From contig SCFE01000013.1 in NCBI GenBank assembly GCA_004352715.1, positions 2,585,616-2,649,615 on the forward strand: 64,000 nt of DNA, in the 5' to 3' direction. The notes beneath the pieces are model-generated. The model was not told the DNA's origin. It made no database searches and worked only from the letters and a program-made list of their open reading frames with translations. The stretch is from Hofstenia miamia (taxonomy: Eukaryota; Xenacoelomorpha; Acoela). The position numbers and the translations under genes were made by a program. This document shows positions 1 to 13,412 of this stretch, piece after piece (within the stretch, counting starts at the first letter, position 1; every line of letters begins with the position of its first letter).

Positions 1-300
1 TACTTTATTCAGTATCAATCTTTATGTATGATTCACAAATTTATTCATGAATTAAGTTCATTAAGTTTTCTTAATAATTACATCAAAATCAATAAAAGAA
101 ATAAAACACTTTTTAGCATCAATAATCGTCAAGATTCATTTTCTTTTAAATGTTCAATCTCTTGGAATGATTTAAGTATTGATATAAAATGTGAGAAAAA
201 CTATAAACACTTCAAGAAAAAAATAAAACAATTTCTATTAAGTAGGCAAACATTATTGGGCATAGATAATAAACTCAACGCATGGACAAATTACTTTTAA
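1..300 (+). pseudogene. LINE reverse-transcriptase C-terminal remnant
   Basis: The frame from 28 to 300 ends with a block of the pattern S-W-N-D-L-S-I-D-I-K...F-K-K-K-I-K, which closely resembles the end of the intact LINE in this window (W-N-S-L-P-K-E-I-K...F-K-K-R-L-K near 26.6 kb). Such a W-N-x-L-P/S tail is common at the C terminus of L2/CR1/Jockey-type non-LTR reverse transcriptases. The catalytic domain would lie left of the window. An AT-rich 3' region with an AATAAA-type motif near 393 and a TA microsatellite follow. This is a remnant, not a host gene. Confidence 0.5.
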
Positions 301-478
301 AACTGCCCTTTAATTAATATTGCATATGTAATTAGTTTTGTAAATATTTTTGTCATGTGTTAGTTTATAGTTTTTTTTTATATACATTTAAGCAATAAAT
401 TTGCTTTGACTCTTTAAGGACTTCAATTAAGAACGTTTGATTAAAGTAATTTCTTTATCTAATACAGTACTACGAACT

Positions 479-482
<4 letters not shown>

Positions 483-513
<31 letters not shown>
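483..513. repeat. (TA)n microsatellite
   Basis: About 15 uninterrupted TA units. It lies downstream of the LINE remnant and may be its tail or an independent microsatellite. Confidence 0.9.
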
Positions 514-515
<2 letters not shown>

Positions 516-770
516 AACTGAATTCTTCCAGACCTAAACAGATATATCAGTTTGGATCGGTATGTACTGTTAAAAAACTGCAGGCTAATTCACATAAACT
601 GAAAAATCTTGGTAAAAGCATTTTTATTTAACGTTGCTTATGTGCTGCAGAGTATGAGATAGAAAAGAAAATTTGAAAAAAACGTTACAATCTCATTTTA
701 AGAATTTAAAATTTGATATTTTTTTAAATTATCTTACATATTTTTAGATTAATTCAGACTGTTTTTTAAT

Positions 771-897
771 AAACTATCCTTCCATGACTTTTTTATTTAA
801 CTTATGTAACTTTTGACAAAAAATTATGCAAATAGGGTCAATGGTTACAAAGTTATGGCGATATTTAAAAAAGATTCATTAAAAACTGAAATTTCTT
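771..897. repeat. Dispersed repeat, copy 1
   Basis: This stretch of about 125 bp matches 53557-53690 in the same orientation at roughly 80% by eye. Shared segments include AATAAACTAT, TTCCATGACTTTTT, AACTTTTGAC, AAAAATTATGC, ATAGGGTCAA and GGTTACAAAGTTAT. I do not recognise the family and neither copy codes. Confidence 0.7.
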
Positions 898-899
898 GA

Positions 900-1478
900 A
901 TAGGTAAAATAGGGTTAATGAAGAAATTGAGATTAACATTGGTTCGACTAAATCTACAACCTGAATCATGTAGAGGTCTGCCTCCTTTACACATAAGTTT
1001 TATGACTTACGACAGTCAAACTTAGATCGATTTTACAAAGCTCTACCACTATAAATGATATTGATGCAAAAGTTGATTTCATATGTGATTCGTTGGTTAA
1101 AGCTATGGCATGTATACCAGTCAATTTGGTAAAAATCAAGGATAGTGACCCAGTTTGGATGTCTCCCAAAATTAATTGAGAAGAAACTACATCTCACATG
1201 ATATTATATCATTTAAACATAAAAATAAACTAAAGGGTCAAATGACAGATGCAAAAAGAAATTGTATTACATGGCATAAATCTGCAAACAATTTCTGGAA
1301 ATTTGTAAATGATAATAAAGGAAGCAAATCAAGAAACTCTATGCTAACCTTATGTGCTTATGGAAATATCTCTGATTTGCTGAATAATATTGCATATGAC
1401 GTTAACAAAAATGATTTGAATATATTTTTCCAAAATATTTTAAACGTAGTTCATCTTTCCTTTGTGTGGTTGAAATAG
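900..1478 (+). pseudogene. LINE remnant (endonuclease-RT linker region)
   Basis: With frame breaks, the + strand from about 1049 reads D-I-D-A-K-V-D-F-I-C-D-S-L-V-K-A-M, then V-K-I-K-D-S-D-P-V-W-M-S-P-K-I. The D-P-x-W-M-(S/T)-P-x-I signature sits between endonuclease and reverse transcriptase in many non-LTR elements. The frame from 1176 continues with N-N-F-W-K-F-V-N-D-N-K-G-S-K, typical of the same linker. Stops and frameshifts show it is dead. Confidence 0.55.
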
Positions 1479-1479
1479 T

Positions 1480-1981
1480 ATTTACTTAGTAATAGAAACA
1501 TCTGTTAATGTCCTTGTACACAAATCAGTGAATAATTATTGCGAATGGTCTACAATCGCAGAGTACGTGGGAACCTTACAAATCTATTTTGGTTCTGCCT
1601 CACTTTCTACCTTTTTTTAGTTTTCAAAGACAATTACTCCATTTATTTCATAAAAAACAGATTGGCAAAAGATTTCTTACTTACTAGGTATGGAATTTTT
1701 TTGATATACTACAATAGTTGCTTGTACTCGATTATTTACAAGTCAATGGCAAAATCCAGAAACCGAATAAAATGTGTATGAAGCATTTTCTAAGAAGGTG
1801 ATAAATAATTTTTATATTTACAAAATTTCATGTGTAATTATGCAAGAATTTATTTGATTAAATACTTCTGTTATCCATTAATTTATTTCAGTTTAACCAA
1901 TTTAAGTTTCACAAATTTATATCTGCAATAATGCAGCAACGAAGACGTTTATAAGTACAGTTATTTGAAAGTGAATATTTG

Positions 1982-2032
<51 letters not shown>

Positions 2033-3900
2033 CCATTCGTGGATAAAGATCTTTGGCGGTAACTGTTTTTACTAAGCAGTTATTAGGATATAACTTTTAT
2101 GTTAGGGCGTAGATCTGGGAGCTAACCAGATATCAGCTCCTTCTGTAGACAGTCAATTTCATAGGGTCTAACGTTAAAGTGTTAACAATATTCTGAAAAG
2201 TGAATTAGCAATGCTTTTTATGCTTGCTAGAATTACATCCAATTTTTTTAGAAAACTAACAGCCTTTCTTTAGTTTTTATATTGCCAATGTATATTTTTC
2301 GACAACTATAATGGGTACGTTTAAAATTAAAAACTAACACTTAGTGTAGGCAAAAAGGCGACACAAAAATGAATATTCTGCCCAAAACAATTAGGTGCCT
2401 ACATTTCATTACTTTGAGTTCACACATATGTTTTGGTAATAGATCTCAATATTTTTTCAGCAGCAACTGTTTTCCCAAAGAATTTTGCTCTCATAAAATG
2501 GTCCTAGTGGGTCGAAAGTTACCAAGTAGGATGTTTCAATTAAAGCGAAGCCAAAATTACTTATTTTAAACATTAACTAGTGAAGGACTATTCTATAATC
2601 ATAGTGTAAGCGTGAAATATCCAGATACAGTCGATTTATATAAATAACTTCATCCATATTTTGATTACTCCTAAAAACCTTGCCAGTTGGATGTAACATA
2701 ATTTAGTAGGATTGGTACAAGCAGATCCAGATTCGATCTCTGTTTGAAAAGTAATATCGGCCTTGCATAACTCTTTAAATTTAAAGCAAAAATATTTATA
2801 CTGTGGCCAAAGACTTGAAAAATGAGGCATATTTATAAACATCAATATATTTGCAGGTCTTATGCCGGCCAAAAAGGATTTTAAAAAAGGATAATTTTGC
2901 TCTCATGTTGATTCTGTTTGCACTGCGTATATGCTTCCTCAATGTGATACTCAAAATACATTTCTCTACCAACCTGCTTGCTAGAAGACTGAATGATTTT
3001 ATTATGTACTCAATGTAAGAATAAGCTAATCTCAATTTTTAAATATAATGACTTTATGAATGTTTTTCCCTAGCCAAATTTTCCCAAACAGAATCGCTTG
3101 CAAGAGAATTTCTATTACTAGAACATGTATAATGATCTAGAAATGACTACAAAAATTTCTCAACAATACGCATGATCTTTAGGAAGTAGATTTGTGTAGT
3201 AACTGAGCAACTCATAAAGTAGCTCTCTTAATAGCTGAAACATTGGATGAATTATTTATTCTGTGACGCCTTTCGGTACATAATGCATTGGAAATTTAGA
3301 AACCCAAAGAATTAATAAATGCCTAATCCATAGAAATATTAACTAATATAAACGCTAATAGATTTATATTAATAGAAATGTCTGACGTTGCAATCACAAA
3401 TTTAAAAAAATAATAGATAATTTGTATTTGCTTAAGAAGTTAATTTATTATATTATGACTAGGACCACTAAAAATAAACCTATAAAATATGTTTTTGGAC
3501 CTAAAAACTGTACCTTAAGCAGAAAACAAAAAATTAAAACTTAAATACAAGCGAATAATATACAAATCACTTGCATAAATAGTTAAAATATGATACAAAG
3601 TACTTCTCGATATTACTATGAGCAAAATTTTTGGTTGTCTGCCTACACTCTGAACTTTGAGAAGATTCTTTGAGCATTAACACTTGGAAGGTTGCTCGTT
3701 TTGTAATTGATGTGGTTCTGAGGCCCAAATTTCCATTCACGGAAATAATTTTTCCAGATTTGATGTGCAATTCTAGTGCCTTTAATGGATTTTGCAATTC
3801 AATAATTTCTGTTACGGAATTTCGCAAAAATGGACTTATTGGATTTTATGGACTTTATGAACCTGTGGTTGACCCTAATTATGACAGACAATCACTGGAC
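1480..3900. other. No gene recognised
   Basis: AT-rich sequence with a long TA microsatellite (1987-2028). The overlapping ORFs at 3567-3933 on both strands have no motif I recognise. They may be upstream debris of the LINE that follows. Confidence 0.5.
1987..2028. repeat. (TA)n microsatellite
   Basis: About 21 TA units without interruption. Confidence 0.9.
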
Positions 3901-3939
3901 ATGGGCTTGCAAAACATATTGTGTGACTGCTGATATTTT

Positions 3940-6091
3940 TGAAAAATTTAAGATATGGTATCAAAATTTGGAATTTGGTTTGTACGTTACAGTCTTTACA
4001 AAACAGGAATGTCTTTAGATTTAATGAATTGCAAATTTGACGAAAAATATCGTAAAGAAATTGAAAAATGTATTATTCAAAAGTCTGAATATAAAGCTGA
4101 TGATATGAATAATCTAAACGACCGTATTACTCTGAGTGAAATAAATGGATCGTTAAAAGTTTTTCATGCCAATGGTAAAAGTTTTGGTGCTAAAAAATTT
4201 AGGTTTTTACGCAAAAGCAGCAACATTGCATTTATATAATGGTTGTCTTGAAGAAGGCAAATATATTTAGAATGAAGGACGAAAAATCTTTATAAGAAAA
4301 TCTGGTAAAACTAGTTATGCAGAGCCTGCATCATATAGACCTTTGACTCTAACCAGTTATATTAGAAGTTATTTGAAAGAATATTGGATTTTAGAATGAG
4401 ATTTGCCATTAAGAATATTCTAAATAAAGATAATACACAAGAAGGTTTTCGCAAGAAGGATAATACTTCAAAATATCTTTATACCGGTAGATTGAAATTA
4501 GCAGCTCAATCAGCAATATTAGAGAAAAAGAGAACTTTACTAATGGTAATAGACTTTGAAGAAGCATTTGATACAGTATGGTTACAGGGCTTATTATACA
4601 AATTGATGTTACTTGGGATTTATCGAAAATTTTTTATGTTAATAAAAAACTTTTTATTCTCAAGGAAAGTACATCTATATATAATCGGATACAATGGTGT
4701 TACAAGAAAAGTGAAAATTGAGTTGCCACAAGGTTCTGTTTTGTCTCCATTATTATTTATTTTATTCATCAATTATATCTTTAATAAACAATATTCTCAT
4801 TCATATAAATATGCCGATGATGGTAATATTTTAGAATCCGCTTCAAATATACATTTAGCATATGAAAGACTACAGCTTGATTGTAATAAAATTGACGCAT
4901 GGTGCAAAAAATGGAGATTTAAAATAAATGCTGCAAAAACAGTAATTGTACCTATTAATGTAACTTCTGAAGAATTAGATGAAATAGGTAATATTAAAAT
5001 CAATTCAGAAATTTTTAAATATTCTTGTCTACGAAAATTCTTGGTATTTGGTTTGATTCAAAATTGAAATTTAACTTGTCTGGGTTTTTATAAAGGAAAG
5101 TTGTTGCGCTCAATGGGGATTACAAGCTAATACAATTATGAAGTTATTTGAAACAATTTTAGCTCCAATCTATAACTATGCTAGCATAATCTGGTTACAT
5201 AAATATACTAAGAAATTCAGTAAATTCCAATATGAAATAATGAAAACAGTAATTGGTGCAAAATGGAAACCTAAAAGAGATGCTTTAGAAATATTTATTC
5301 ATTGTCCACCATTAGATATCAATCATAAAACCAATAAGGTAAAATTTCGCTTGAATTGTGTTAAATCTATATCAAATCAAGAAGAGCCCTTATTACAACA
5401 AATTATAGTATCATCCAAATTATACAAATCAGATGCAGCATTCCATACAACGTTGATTAAAGAATATTTGGAATTTACAACAAATACTGAGTTATCTAGA
5501 GTCTTCAGTCTGCAAGCATATAATATGCCCAAAATCTTCTTAGAAAAACTTCATTATAAACAGTTTGAAATTAAATCATTTAAGTGAAAGTTATGGAATC
5601 GTAGATATTCAAATAGAACAACTGACTTAGGCGATTTAGGATCAATAATAAATAAAGTTCCAGATAAATCATATTGTAGCTACTTTAAATCTGTAAAACG
5701 TTATTGGGAAGTAATTATTTTAAACGTAAACATTGATAATTGTATGCTTGTCGATGATTTATATCGAAAAAACCGAACATATTTTTCATTATGTATCTGT
5801 CAACAAGATGAAGCACATTTATCACATTTCTTATTTTCATGTGAAGCATTTTCAAATTGTAGAACTTTTCAAGAATTGGACTTAAATAATGAAGAAGAAT
5901 TTAATAAATTCATTTATTTTATAATAAACTGTGGTCGATTTTAATACATAGAACGTTAAAAAAAGTAAAGAAGGTTAACAATCTAAACTGTGTCAATTGA
6001 AAAAAATTTGAAATATTTTGTAAATTTATTTTGTATTTTTGTATGTTATTTGTTGACATAGAGGGCTATTAGAAATATATATATATATATA
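3940..6091 (+). pseudogene. Decayed non-LTR retrotransposon (reverse transcriptase with C-terminal zinc knuckle)
   Basis: A nearly collinear LINE open reading frame broken by stops and frameshifts. Near 4290-4370 the frame reads Y-A-E-P-A-S-Y-R-P-L-T-L-T-S-Y-I, the start of the RT domain. The longest piece (4384-5067) carries Q-E-G-F-R-K, D-F-E-E-A-F-D-T-V, L-P-Q-G-S-V-L-S-P-L-L-F and the catalytic box Y-A-D-D. The frame shifts at about 5065 and continues in 5138-5587. A last piece (5744-5944) holds C-I-C-Q-Q-D-E-A-H...H-F-L-F-S-C, the C-terminal Cys/His motif of I/Jockey/R1-like elements. A TA tract at 6076-6091 may be the 3' tail. The QEGFR/CCHC features separate it from the L2-type element at 26-31 kb. 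Confidence 0.8.
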
Positions 6092-6094
6092 TGC

Positions 6095-7671
6095 ATCCTC
6101 AGAGCTATATGATATAGCAAAATTAAATTACCCAAGTAGTGGTGCATTACAGAAGGCTTTAGTGCCTGGGTGTCAAACGGAAAGATAATTATTAATTGGA
6201 TGAAGTGGACTGTCACAATATACATTTAAGTAATTATTTCAGCATAAGTATAAATTGCGGTAGTTTTTATATCCTGTATAAATAAATTAATATGAAGAAA
6301 AAATAATAAAATTGAAGTCGATGCAAATGAAAAATTTGATTTCTACACATTTTTAGCTTTCGAATGGCATTGGACATATACTATTTTGGGTTAATTGATA
6401 TTTTCATACCAATGCCCCCCTTTCGTGGAAATGACTAGAAGTTTGGATGTGGCTGCAAAATAGTTTTCTGTGTGGACTTTACCACAATCGTATTCCAACA
6501 CCTTTATGTAAAATCAACCACTTCATCATTTACTTTCATTATACATCTTAAGAGGAAAACCATAATTACATAAATTGCTATAAATTGTTGCATAGATTAA
6601 CTGTTGCGTAACAATTTAAAAAATGATTTGCTTACATGTATTTATTGCTAAGCATCAGTGGACGCACAACGCGTGTTTACATAAAGTATTTTTTGCAGAT
6701 ATGGGGTGATTATAAATAACTCCTTAAAATGACTCATTTTATCTATTGGATTTATCGTCTCAGAAAGCAGAGCTCATGAATTAAAACCTATTGATATATT
6801 TAGACGATTTAATGTTAAAATAAACAGAAGACTTCAGTGTGTTTAACTAAGCATTTTTGAAAATGTCGCTTGTATTTGATTAACATTTATCATAATTGCA
6901 ATGGCGTTAAGATTTTCAGATTCGACACGACCCAAACCTGTAAAACTTCAACCTGACCAGAATCTAATTGTGGAATTCAGCTAGAAAACTACATGATAAA
7001 ATTGTTCAATTCAATTCAAGTAATTCCGTTGTCCTTAAAGAAATTTTCGGAATAAATTCTCGTATTTGAAAGAGAAAATATAGTAATTGAATGGCCACAA
7101 TATGCTGATCGCGGGGAGAATATTATCATCCCTATCCTCACCCAACCAAATATACAGTGGGTTTGGCACCTCTAAATACCCATGCCCTCAAGTTTTATTC
7201 AAAAACTCACCCAATCTTCACTTTTTTACTGATCATGATCATTATCACAGTTTAAACCAATAGTAGTGTATACATTGGCGATGCTAACCAAATACATCAA
7301 TGGGACCAGATGATAATGCATGAAATTTCAATAAAAAATTATAGTGAGCAATCTATGCAACATTCTAGAGAAATATCTAGTAATAGTAAACTCATAAGTA
7401 TAGAGATAATTGACTAGGTGGAATATTTCGTATTTTGGGTTCAAAAGCAGCAAGTCACATACAAAAATAATATAAGACTACAGGAAAATAAATTAAAGCG
7501 CATTTACAATTTAAATCTGTTTTAATATATATTTTAAAACACTACATCAAACGACTTCTTTAAGTATAAATTAAATTATGAATGGGGAATAAACAAAAAA
7601 ATTGGAATTTGTATTTATAGGTAATATAAATAACAAATTACTTTCAAAATGCTGTAATCATTAATATTTAG
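6095..7671. other. Non-coding stretch, nothing recognised
   Basis: No convincing ORF, RNA or transposon end. The first exon of the sulfotransferase, encoding its membrane anchor, would be expected here or further left. I saw no hydrophobic exon with a phase-2 donor. Confidence 0.4.
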
Positions 7672-10600
7672 GAAGCGGTTAGATGTTGTCAGGGATCTTA
7701 GTATTAAGAGAAATGTATCATTCAATGTTCAGAAGCATTTTGCGTTCATTAAAACGCACAAGTGCGGTAGCGACTCATTGGCATCCTTATTCATGGTAAG
7801 TCTCACACGAAAAGTGAAAAAATAAATAGATATTGGCTAAATTTACAATACTTTGTATCATTCCCTAAGAGCAATGTAATTCAAAACAGCTCCAACTAGT
7901 AACATGGTGATTCGGCTTAAAGTTCAAAAATATTAAGTAAAACAAATTTGAAAATTAGATTTAACTAAACTGCAGTTCGCACTTAATTTGTCAAAATATT
8001 GAATCTGAAAAAATATTTTTCTCACGCGATTCCCCAGTTTCCATTTCCAGTGTGTTTTTTCAGAAAATTGAGTTTTACATCTTAAGGCAAGACATTTTTG
8101 CAGTCGTTACAATAATAATAAACTTGCATCAATTTTCCTAATTAAAAACAATTAAAATTCATATAATAGGATATTTTTCATATTTGGGAACAGCTGTAGC
8201 ATCGGTGCTTCACTTGAAGGGATTATGGATCTGACATTTGTCGTTTTTTTAAACATAAATGGCATAGAAGTTAGGATATACATATATATATATATGTTGA
8301 GAAAAACATTAATCATTGTCAATCAATACAATGAATATGAATAGAAGTTTCTATTCCAAAACAACATTTGTAATGCATTCAGATTTAAGGGAAATGAAAC
8401 TAAATAGTAAGCCCTTGACAATGGGCGTCGATCCTGGGGGATAGGGGGGTTTATCCCCCAAATATTCAATTTTTGAAATAATCATAATTTATCCTCTAAA
8501 AATTAATTATTTTAGCAATTTTTAATAGGTATTTAAAAATAAATATGAAATGTAAATTGCAATTTGCCCTTCAAATCAGCATCATTATAACACGTGGTTT
8601 TGCTGCTAGCAGTTCATTCTATTACATTTATCAAAGAAATTTGGGAGCAGTTATAATTTTATACTATTTGAGCGGCTGAAGCAGTTAGTAGCAGTAAACC
8701 AACCAAGCTCATAATGTGTCATGTGGACAAAAGGCAGGCCTAGTTGAACTTGTTTATGAGCCTGCTATTGCAAAAATGCTTGACAAAAGCTGTGGAACAT
8801 GAGCATTGGTTTACTAATGCTTATGGCCAATAAGAAACAAGAAAAAATTATATGGTAAACCATAAATTTCGATTTTGTATTTTCATTTCAATTTTAGTAT
8901 AATATACATTGTACGTTTTGTGTTATTTTTATGTCTTTTGTATTAAATTTTTATTAACATAAAATGCTATCACCCTAATCAAGAAAATAAATATACGCCC
9001 CTGCCCTAGACATTGATAAATTGGAGTTTTTCCTCGATGAAGTTAACATTGTTTATACACATCTGTAAAATGCTAAAACTAATCTTATTAATAATCACTG
9101 TTTCTTAATCTGTATATTCCAAAATATTTCACATTAAATATTTACCTAAAAACTAAATTTTCTACTTGTGTATGTCATATCATATACTTATATTATTTAT
9201 GTTGTAGCATACATTGAAGAAATTATAAGGAATGTCTGCTGCTTCTTCTTGTAGAAATTTCCATTGACCATTATTAATGTACAGCTAAAGGTTTCAAATT
9301 CTAAGCTAACAAAACATGGAGATTTCAGAATTGTGAATGCAGCTAATTTTGCAACTGCTGAATCTTGATCGAACAACACTATTCTGGACTTCTTTTTTCC
9401 TCTGAATATAATTCGCTAAATTATTTATATTGGGAATACCATCAACCAAGAGCTAAAATTTAGAGACAGTTTGTGACCCATGGAAGTGATATCAACTTAA
9501 ACTTTAAAATCCCTGCAATTTTTTTACAAATTCCATTCTCACGCTTGAAAGTAAATTATAACTGTTGCTAAGAGTAGAAATTACTTGAGGTTGCATCTTT
9601 AAGGTATTTTAAGGGGGAACAAATAAGTTGGTTACTTATGTTTTCAACATCAAGGACCGATTTTCACTGCAGATACTACTTTGCATGGTAAACAAAAACC
9701 TGAAAAATCATTTTTCAAAATATCTAACAGTGCAGTTTTTAGTGGAAATGTCCAGCACATTAGGTGAATTAGTCTTAAACTGTTCCAAATTTACACAATC
9801 AAGAAACCAAGCAAAATATTTTTGAAATTATAAAATCACTTAAAATTTGCTTTCAAACATTAGCATAGATTTGGAAAAACGTGTAAGAACTTTAAGGTTT
9901 AAGTTAGTGTCACTTTCATGGGGATGAAAATTTTCAAAGAAATTTGATTTAGCGTTGGTTATAATTTATTTATTGTCAAAAGTGAATTCCTATGGAAACT
10001 AAGTTTGGTAACATTCTTTTTAGAGGTTTGCTGAAAATCACAATATGCAATTTGTTCTGCCAATACATGAATGGAATCTCCATTGGCCATCAATTCCCAA
10101 TCCAATCACAGATTTTCTTCCCTCCCTAAAACAATCCAATGACTATGATATAACTTCACTCCATATGATGTACTCTACAAACAAATGGAGAAGCTTTATG
10201 AGCAAAGAAACTAAGTATATCGCGGTTATTCGTTCTCCAATACATCAGTTTAGATCCTATTTCACATACTTCGGTATAGGCACCATACTCAGTAAGAAGT
10301 TTGATGTTCCCGACAATAAAACTTTTTATGAATTTCTATTGAATCCACAGAAATTTGCTAAAGTTCAAAGGAAAGTTTGGAGAAATACTATGCTCTTCGA
10401 TTTTGGATACAAGGGTCATGAAACCATTAGTGCTTTCATTCGTAAATTAAGTGAAGAATTATATCTGGTATTGATTGCTGATCACATGGTTGAGTCATTA
10501 GTCCTATTAAAGAGGAAGTTCAATTGGAGTACGGCAGATATTTTGATGACTACTAAAAATAGAGCACGGAAACCATACAACACAATTGATAAATCACATA

Positions 10601-10902
10601 TTCTTCTGTATGAAAAATATGCACCAGGTGATCATTTACTTTTTAATTACTTTAACCAATCGTTATGGTTGCAGATCAAGAAAGAAAAACACTTTCATGA
10701 AGAAGTAGTAGAATACAACCGCTTAATGGAAGTAACTACTGCCTATTGTGATTCAGCTGTACCATCATCAGAGACCTATGCAATTCCTTCTCAAAGGTTC
10801 AGTGAGACGATCACTCTAAGTTTTCACCTCTGCTCGCAATTAAAACGAGGTGTTGTAAAATACATTTCCCATTTGAAGCAGCTAAATTACGGCCTAGTTT
10901 AA
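7672..10902 (+). CDS. Galactose 3-O-sulfotransferase family protein, two 3' exons
   Basis: Exons 7672-7795 and 10024-10902 join in phase 0 to give 333 residues plus stop. Family enzymes move sulfate from PAPS to the 3-OH of galactose on glycolipids or glycoproteins, as type II Golgi membrane proteins. The first exon contains F-I-K-T-H-K-C-G-S-D-S-L, the 5'-phosphosulfate-binding loop, and ends ATG|GTAAGT. The second exon begins after TTTTTAG with R-F-A-E-N-H-N-M. It carries Y-I-A-V-I-R-S-P...F-R-S-Y-F-T-Y-F-G, the 3'-phosphate-binding segment, with Ser replacing the usual Asp of R-D-P. Near the end comes F-N-Y-F-N-Q-S-L-W, typical of the family C terminus. The 5' exon starts after an AG at 7670-7671 with one leftover base, so at least one upstream exon (cytoplasmic tail and anchor) is missing. 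Which GAL3ST paralogue it is cannot be told. Confidence 0.8.
8420..9003. mobile_element. hAT-like non-autonomous element in the sulfotransferase intron
   Basis: The left end reads AATGGGCGTCGAT. The right end, reverse-complemented, reads CAGGGGCGTATAT; CAGGGGCGT-type ends are common in hAT elements. The ends are flanked by CCCTTGAC (8412-8419) and CCCTAGAC (9004-9011), an 8-bp duplication with one mismatch. The interior has no long ORF. The inverted repeats are short and imperfect. Confidence 0.5.
9012..10020. other. Intron sequence, nothing recognised
   Basis: Part of the sulfotransferase intron. The small ORFs at 9197-9379 (-) and 9628-9825 (+) show no motif. Confidence 0.4.
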
Positions 10903-12390
10903 TAATTTTCAAAACTTAGGAAATTTCTAACCATTTTAGTAAATATTAGTGTCTGCAAACTGGGTAATGTCATTTACTGTTCCAATTTTTGAAATATTGT
11001 ACACCAAGTGAATATATGCAACTTTTAAATATGAGATCATAAATTTTGCCTTAAAGACCTGATATTCAGGAACTTACAATTAATTGTAATTTTGGCAAAT
11101 ACTTTACTTGAGGTAAAAATTTTTCAATGACTATCTGTATCAGAAAATATTTTTAATTCCTACTTTCTTTAATTGTTTCTAAACTATTATATACATATTT
11201 AAATACTATAAGATGTCTGCTTGTTTTGGATTATTTCTTTCTACAGTTTATGCACCTTTGTTCTTGATAGTGTTTCCAATATTAATTTTTCAATAAAGGA
11301 GATTTGTAAAGTGTCAATTAATGCCTTTTAAAATAAATGTTACAAGGCCTTTATAAAACTATATGTATATGTTCATTGCTACATAAATATTTTGAACTCT
11401 TAACTTAACAAATGAACCATATTTCACTAAATATTTCTTATATTGAAATATCACCGATTACAGATGTTCTACATTTTGATATAATAAATTCGTAATTTAT
11501 AAAGAGTTATAACATCAAGGCAATTATAAAATAGTAACTTGAACATCGTCACTTGGAGATTTGATGAAACTGTGCTTAAGGCAGCTATTATAAATATAAT
11601 TAAAATTGACTTTAACAAAGATCACTGCATATTTTATAATGTCTCCCCATATTTTAGCATTGATAGATTTACAAGAAAATTTAATAAATTTGTTTATTTA
11701 AAATGCTTTATGTGAGCATCTTACTATGAATTTAGTTTGCATACCTTCTTTTTTGCAGGCTAGGCTAGGTTAGATATATTTTGACATTGATACATTACAA
11801 TATATTCAATGGAGTAAAGCAATCAGCAGAATATTATAAACGAATCATTATAACCTCAAATAATAAATAATAATAATAAAAATATCATAAACAAGAGACA
11901 TTAACATCGAATAAATTTTGATTAAAATTTAGGAAGATGGAGTCTAAAACAGAATAATTTGACAATCAATGTTGCATTTCCATAACTATGAAATCGCGAA
12001 AGGAATTGGATTAATTATGTTTTTCACTTCATGCTTTGTTCATAGTTTAAATTTATGCTCATAATTCATAAATTATGAAACGACTATCAACATTTACGAA
12101 TTGTAGCTAGCAGTTTTTATTGGCAATTATGAAATAGAGAGATGCAACTAGAGATAACGGTAACAAAAAAGCATTGACTAGATAAGCAACAGACCTGTTT
12201 TGATGGGTATTCTGCTTAACGGATTTGACACTGCCAATTGTTACTCAGGAAGAAATGTAAATTATATTTCTGATACATCATTTTCAGCCCCTACGGTTTC
12301 CTAGTACTCCTGTGCAATAGACAAAATAATAATTATACCAAATTTTAAAGGAATTTCTGTCTTTAATTGCAAGAAATACCAAACTCATAT
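10903..12390. other. Intergenic stretch, nothing recognised
   Basis: AT-rich, no coding signal. An AATAAA-type signal in the sulfotransferase 3' region occurs near 11292. Bases 12310-12398 are repeated at 13592-13686 through assembly redundancy. Confidence 0.4.
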
Positions 12391-13142
12391 ATTATCATTA
12401 GGGCTCCCAAAAGTCAATAAAGTTAACTTTTGATATATTTGTCCACATGGGTAAAGAAACGCAAGTACGGCACTTTCATCGATCATATGTGTAGGGGGGT
12501 CAAGTTATATGGTCAATAAAAAGTCAATTTTCCACTTTAGGTCAACAAAAGTCAACTTATGGCAGATTGGTAAAAAATCTTTTTCCCCCATTGTTCCGAA
12601 TGCACAACACACACAAATGCCTCAATTTCCATATGCACTGCTCTACCAAGGATTTCTCAATAGAATAAGTTAACTCAATTGTAAGTTAACTTTCCTTTTT
12701 TTTAAATCGGTCCATTTTCGACCAGTTTTGAATTTCATTAGCATATTATTGTTTTAATTTTTTATCCAAATGAAATATAATTTAAATCAGTAAATTACAC
12801 GATGAATCAAAAAAAACATTTCAAAATCGGACCTTTAGTTTTTGTTTAACAAATGAAATGGTCAAAAAAACTGAGAAAGATTGAGAAAAATCGTATCCCT
12901 CTATTGAGACATCCTTGGCTCTACCTCTGTGTAAATGAGTCATTTGTACAACAACCACGCACGTAGCATTACTTTTCCGTGCTGTGTGTGTGCAATTTTT
13001 ATCTCTCTGAATATCACTGTGTGCGCAGTTTAAAGTGCGTGTTCCAAGTTTCTCCTCGCAAACGTACTTTGGACTTGTAGAGCGAACAAGAGTGCGATTA
13101 TAAAGTCTAAATTAACGTGAAAATAGAATCATTTTTGTTGAA

Positions 13143-13412
13143 ATGCCGAAAACACCAGCAACGACACGACAAAAAAGCGCTGCTATTATACGAGACTTTC
13201 CTACAGAGTTTACTTCAACACCGACATCTGAACTTTACTGCAAATTGTGCTCCTGCATAGTAAAGTGTGAGAAACGATTTTTCGTGGAAAAACATTGCGC
13301 CTCCAATAAACACAAGAGTCGTCTCGAGCAATCCACATCATCTTCCACGTTTACACAGAACTTTCTGCCATCTACATCAACAAATGACTTTGCAACTTTG
13401 GAAGCTGCGTAA
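13143..13412 (+). pseudogene. hAT transposase N terminus, piece 1
   Basis: Starts M-P-K-T-P-A-T-T-R-Q-K and carries a zinc finger C-K-L-C...H-x5-H-K, like the BED-type finger of CGGBP1, which is itself a domesticated hAT transposase. The frame ends early because 38 nt kept at 15205-15242 are missing here, which shifts the rest of the protein to the next frame (13380-13590). A truncated third copy of the start is at 14427-14524. Confidence 0.75.
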
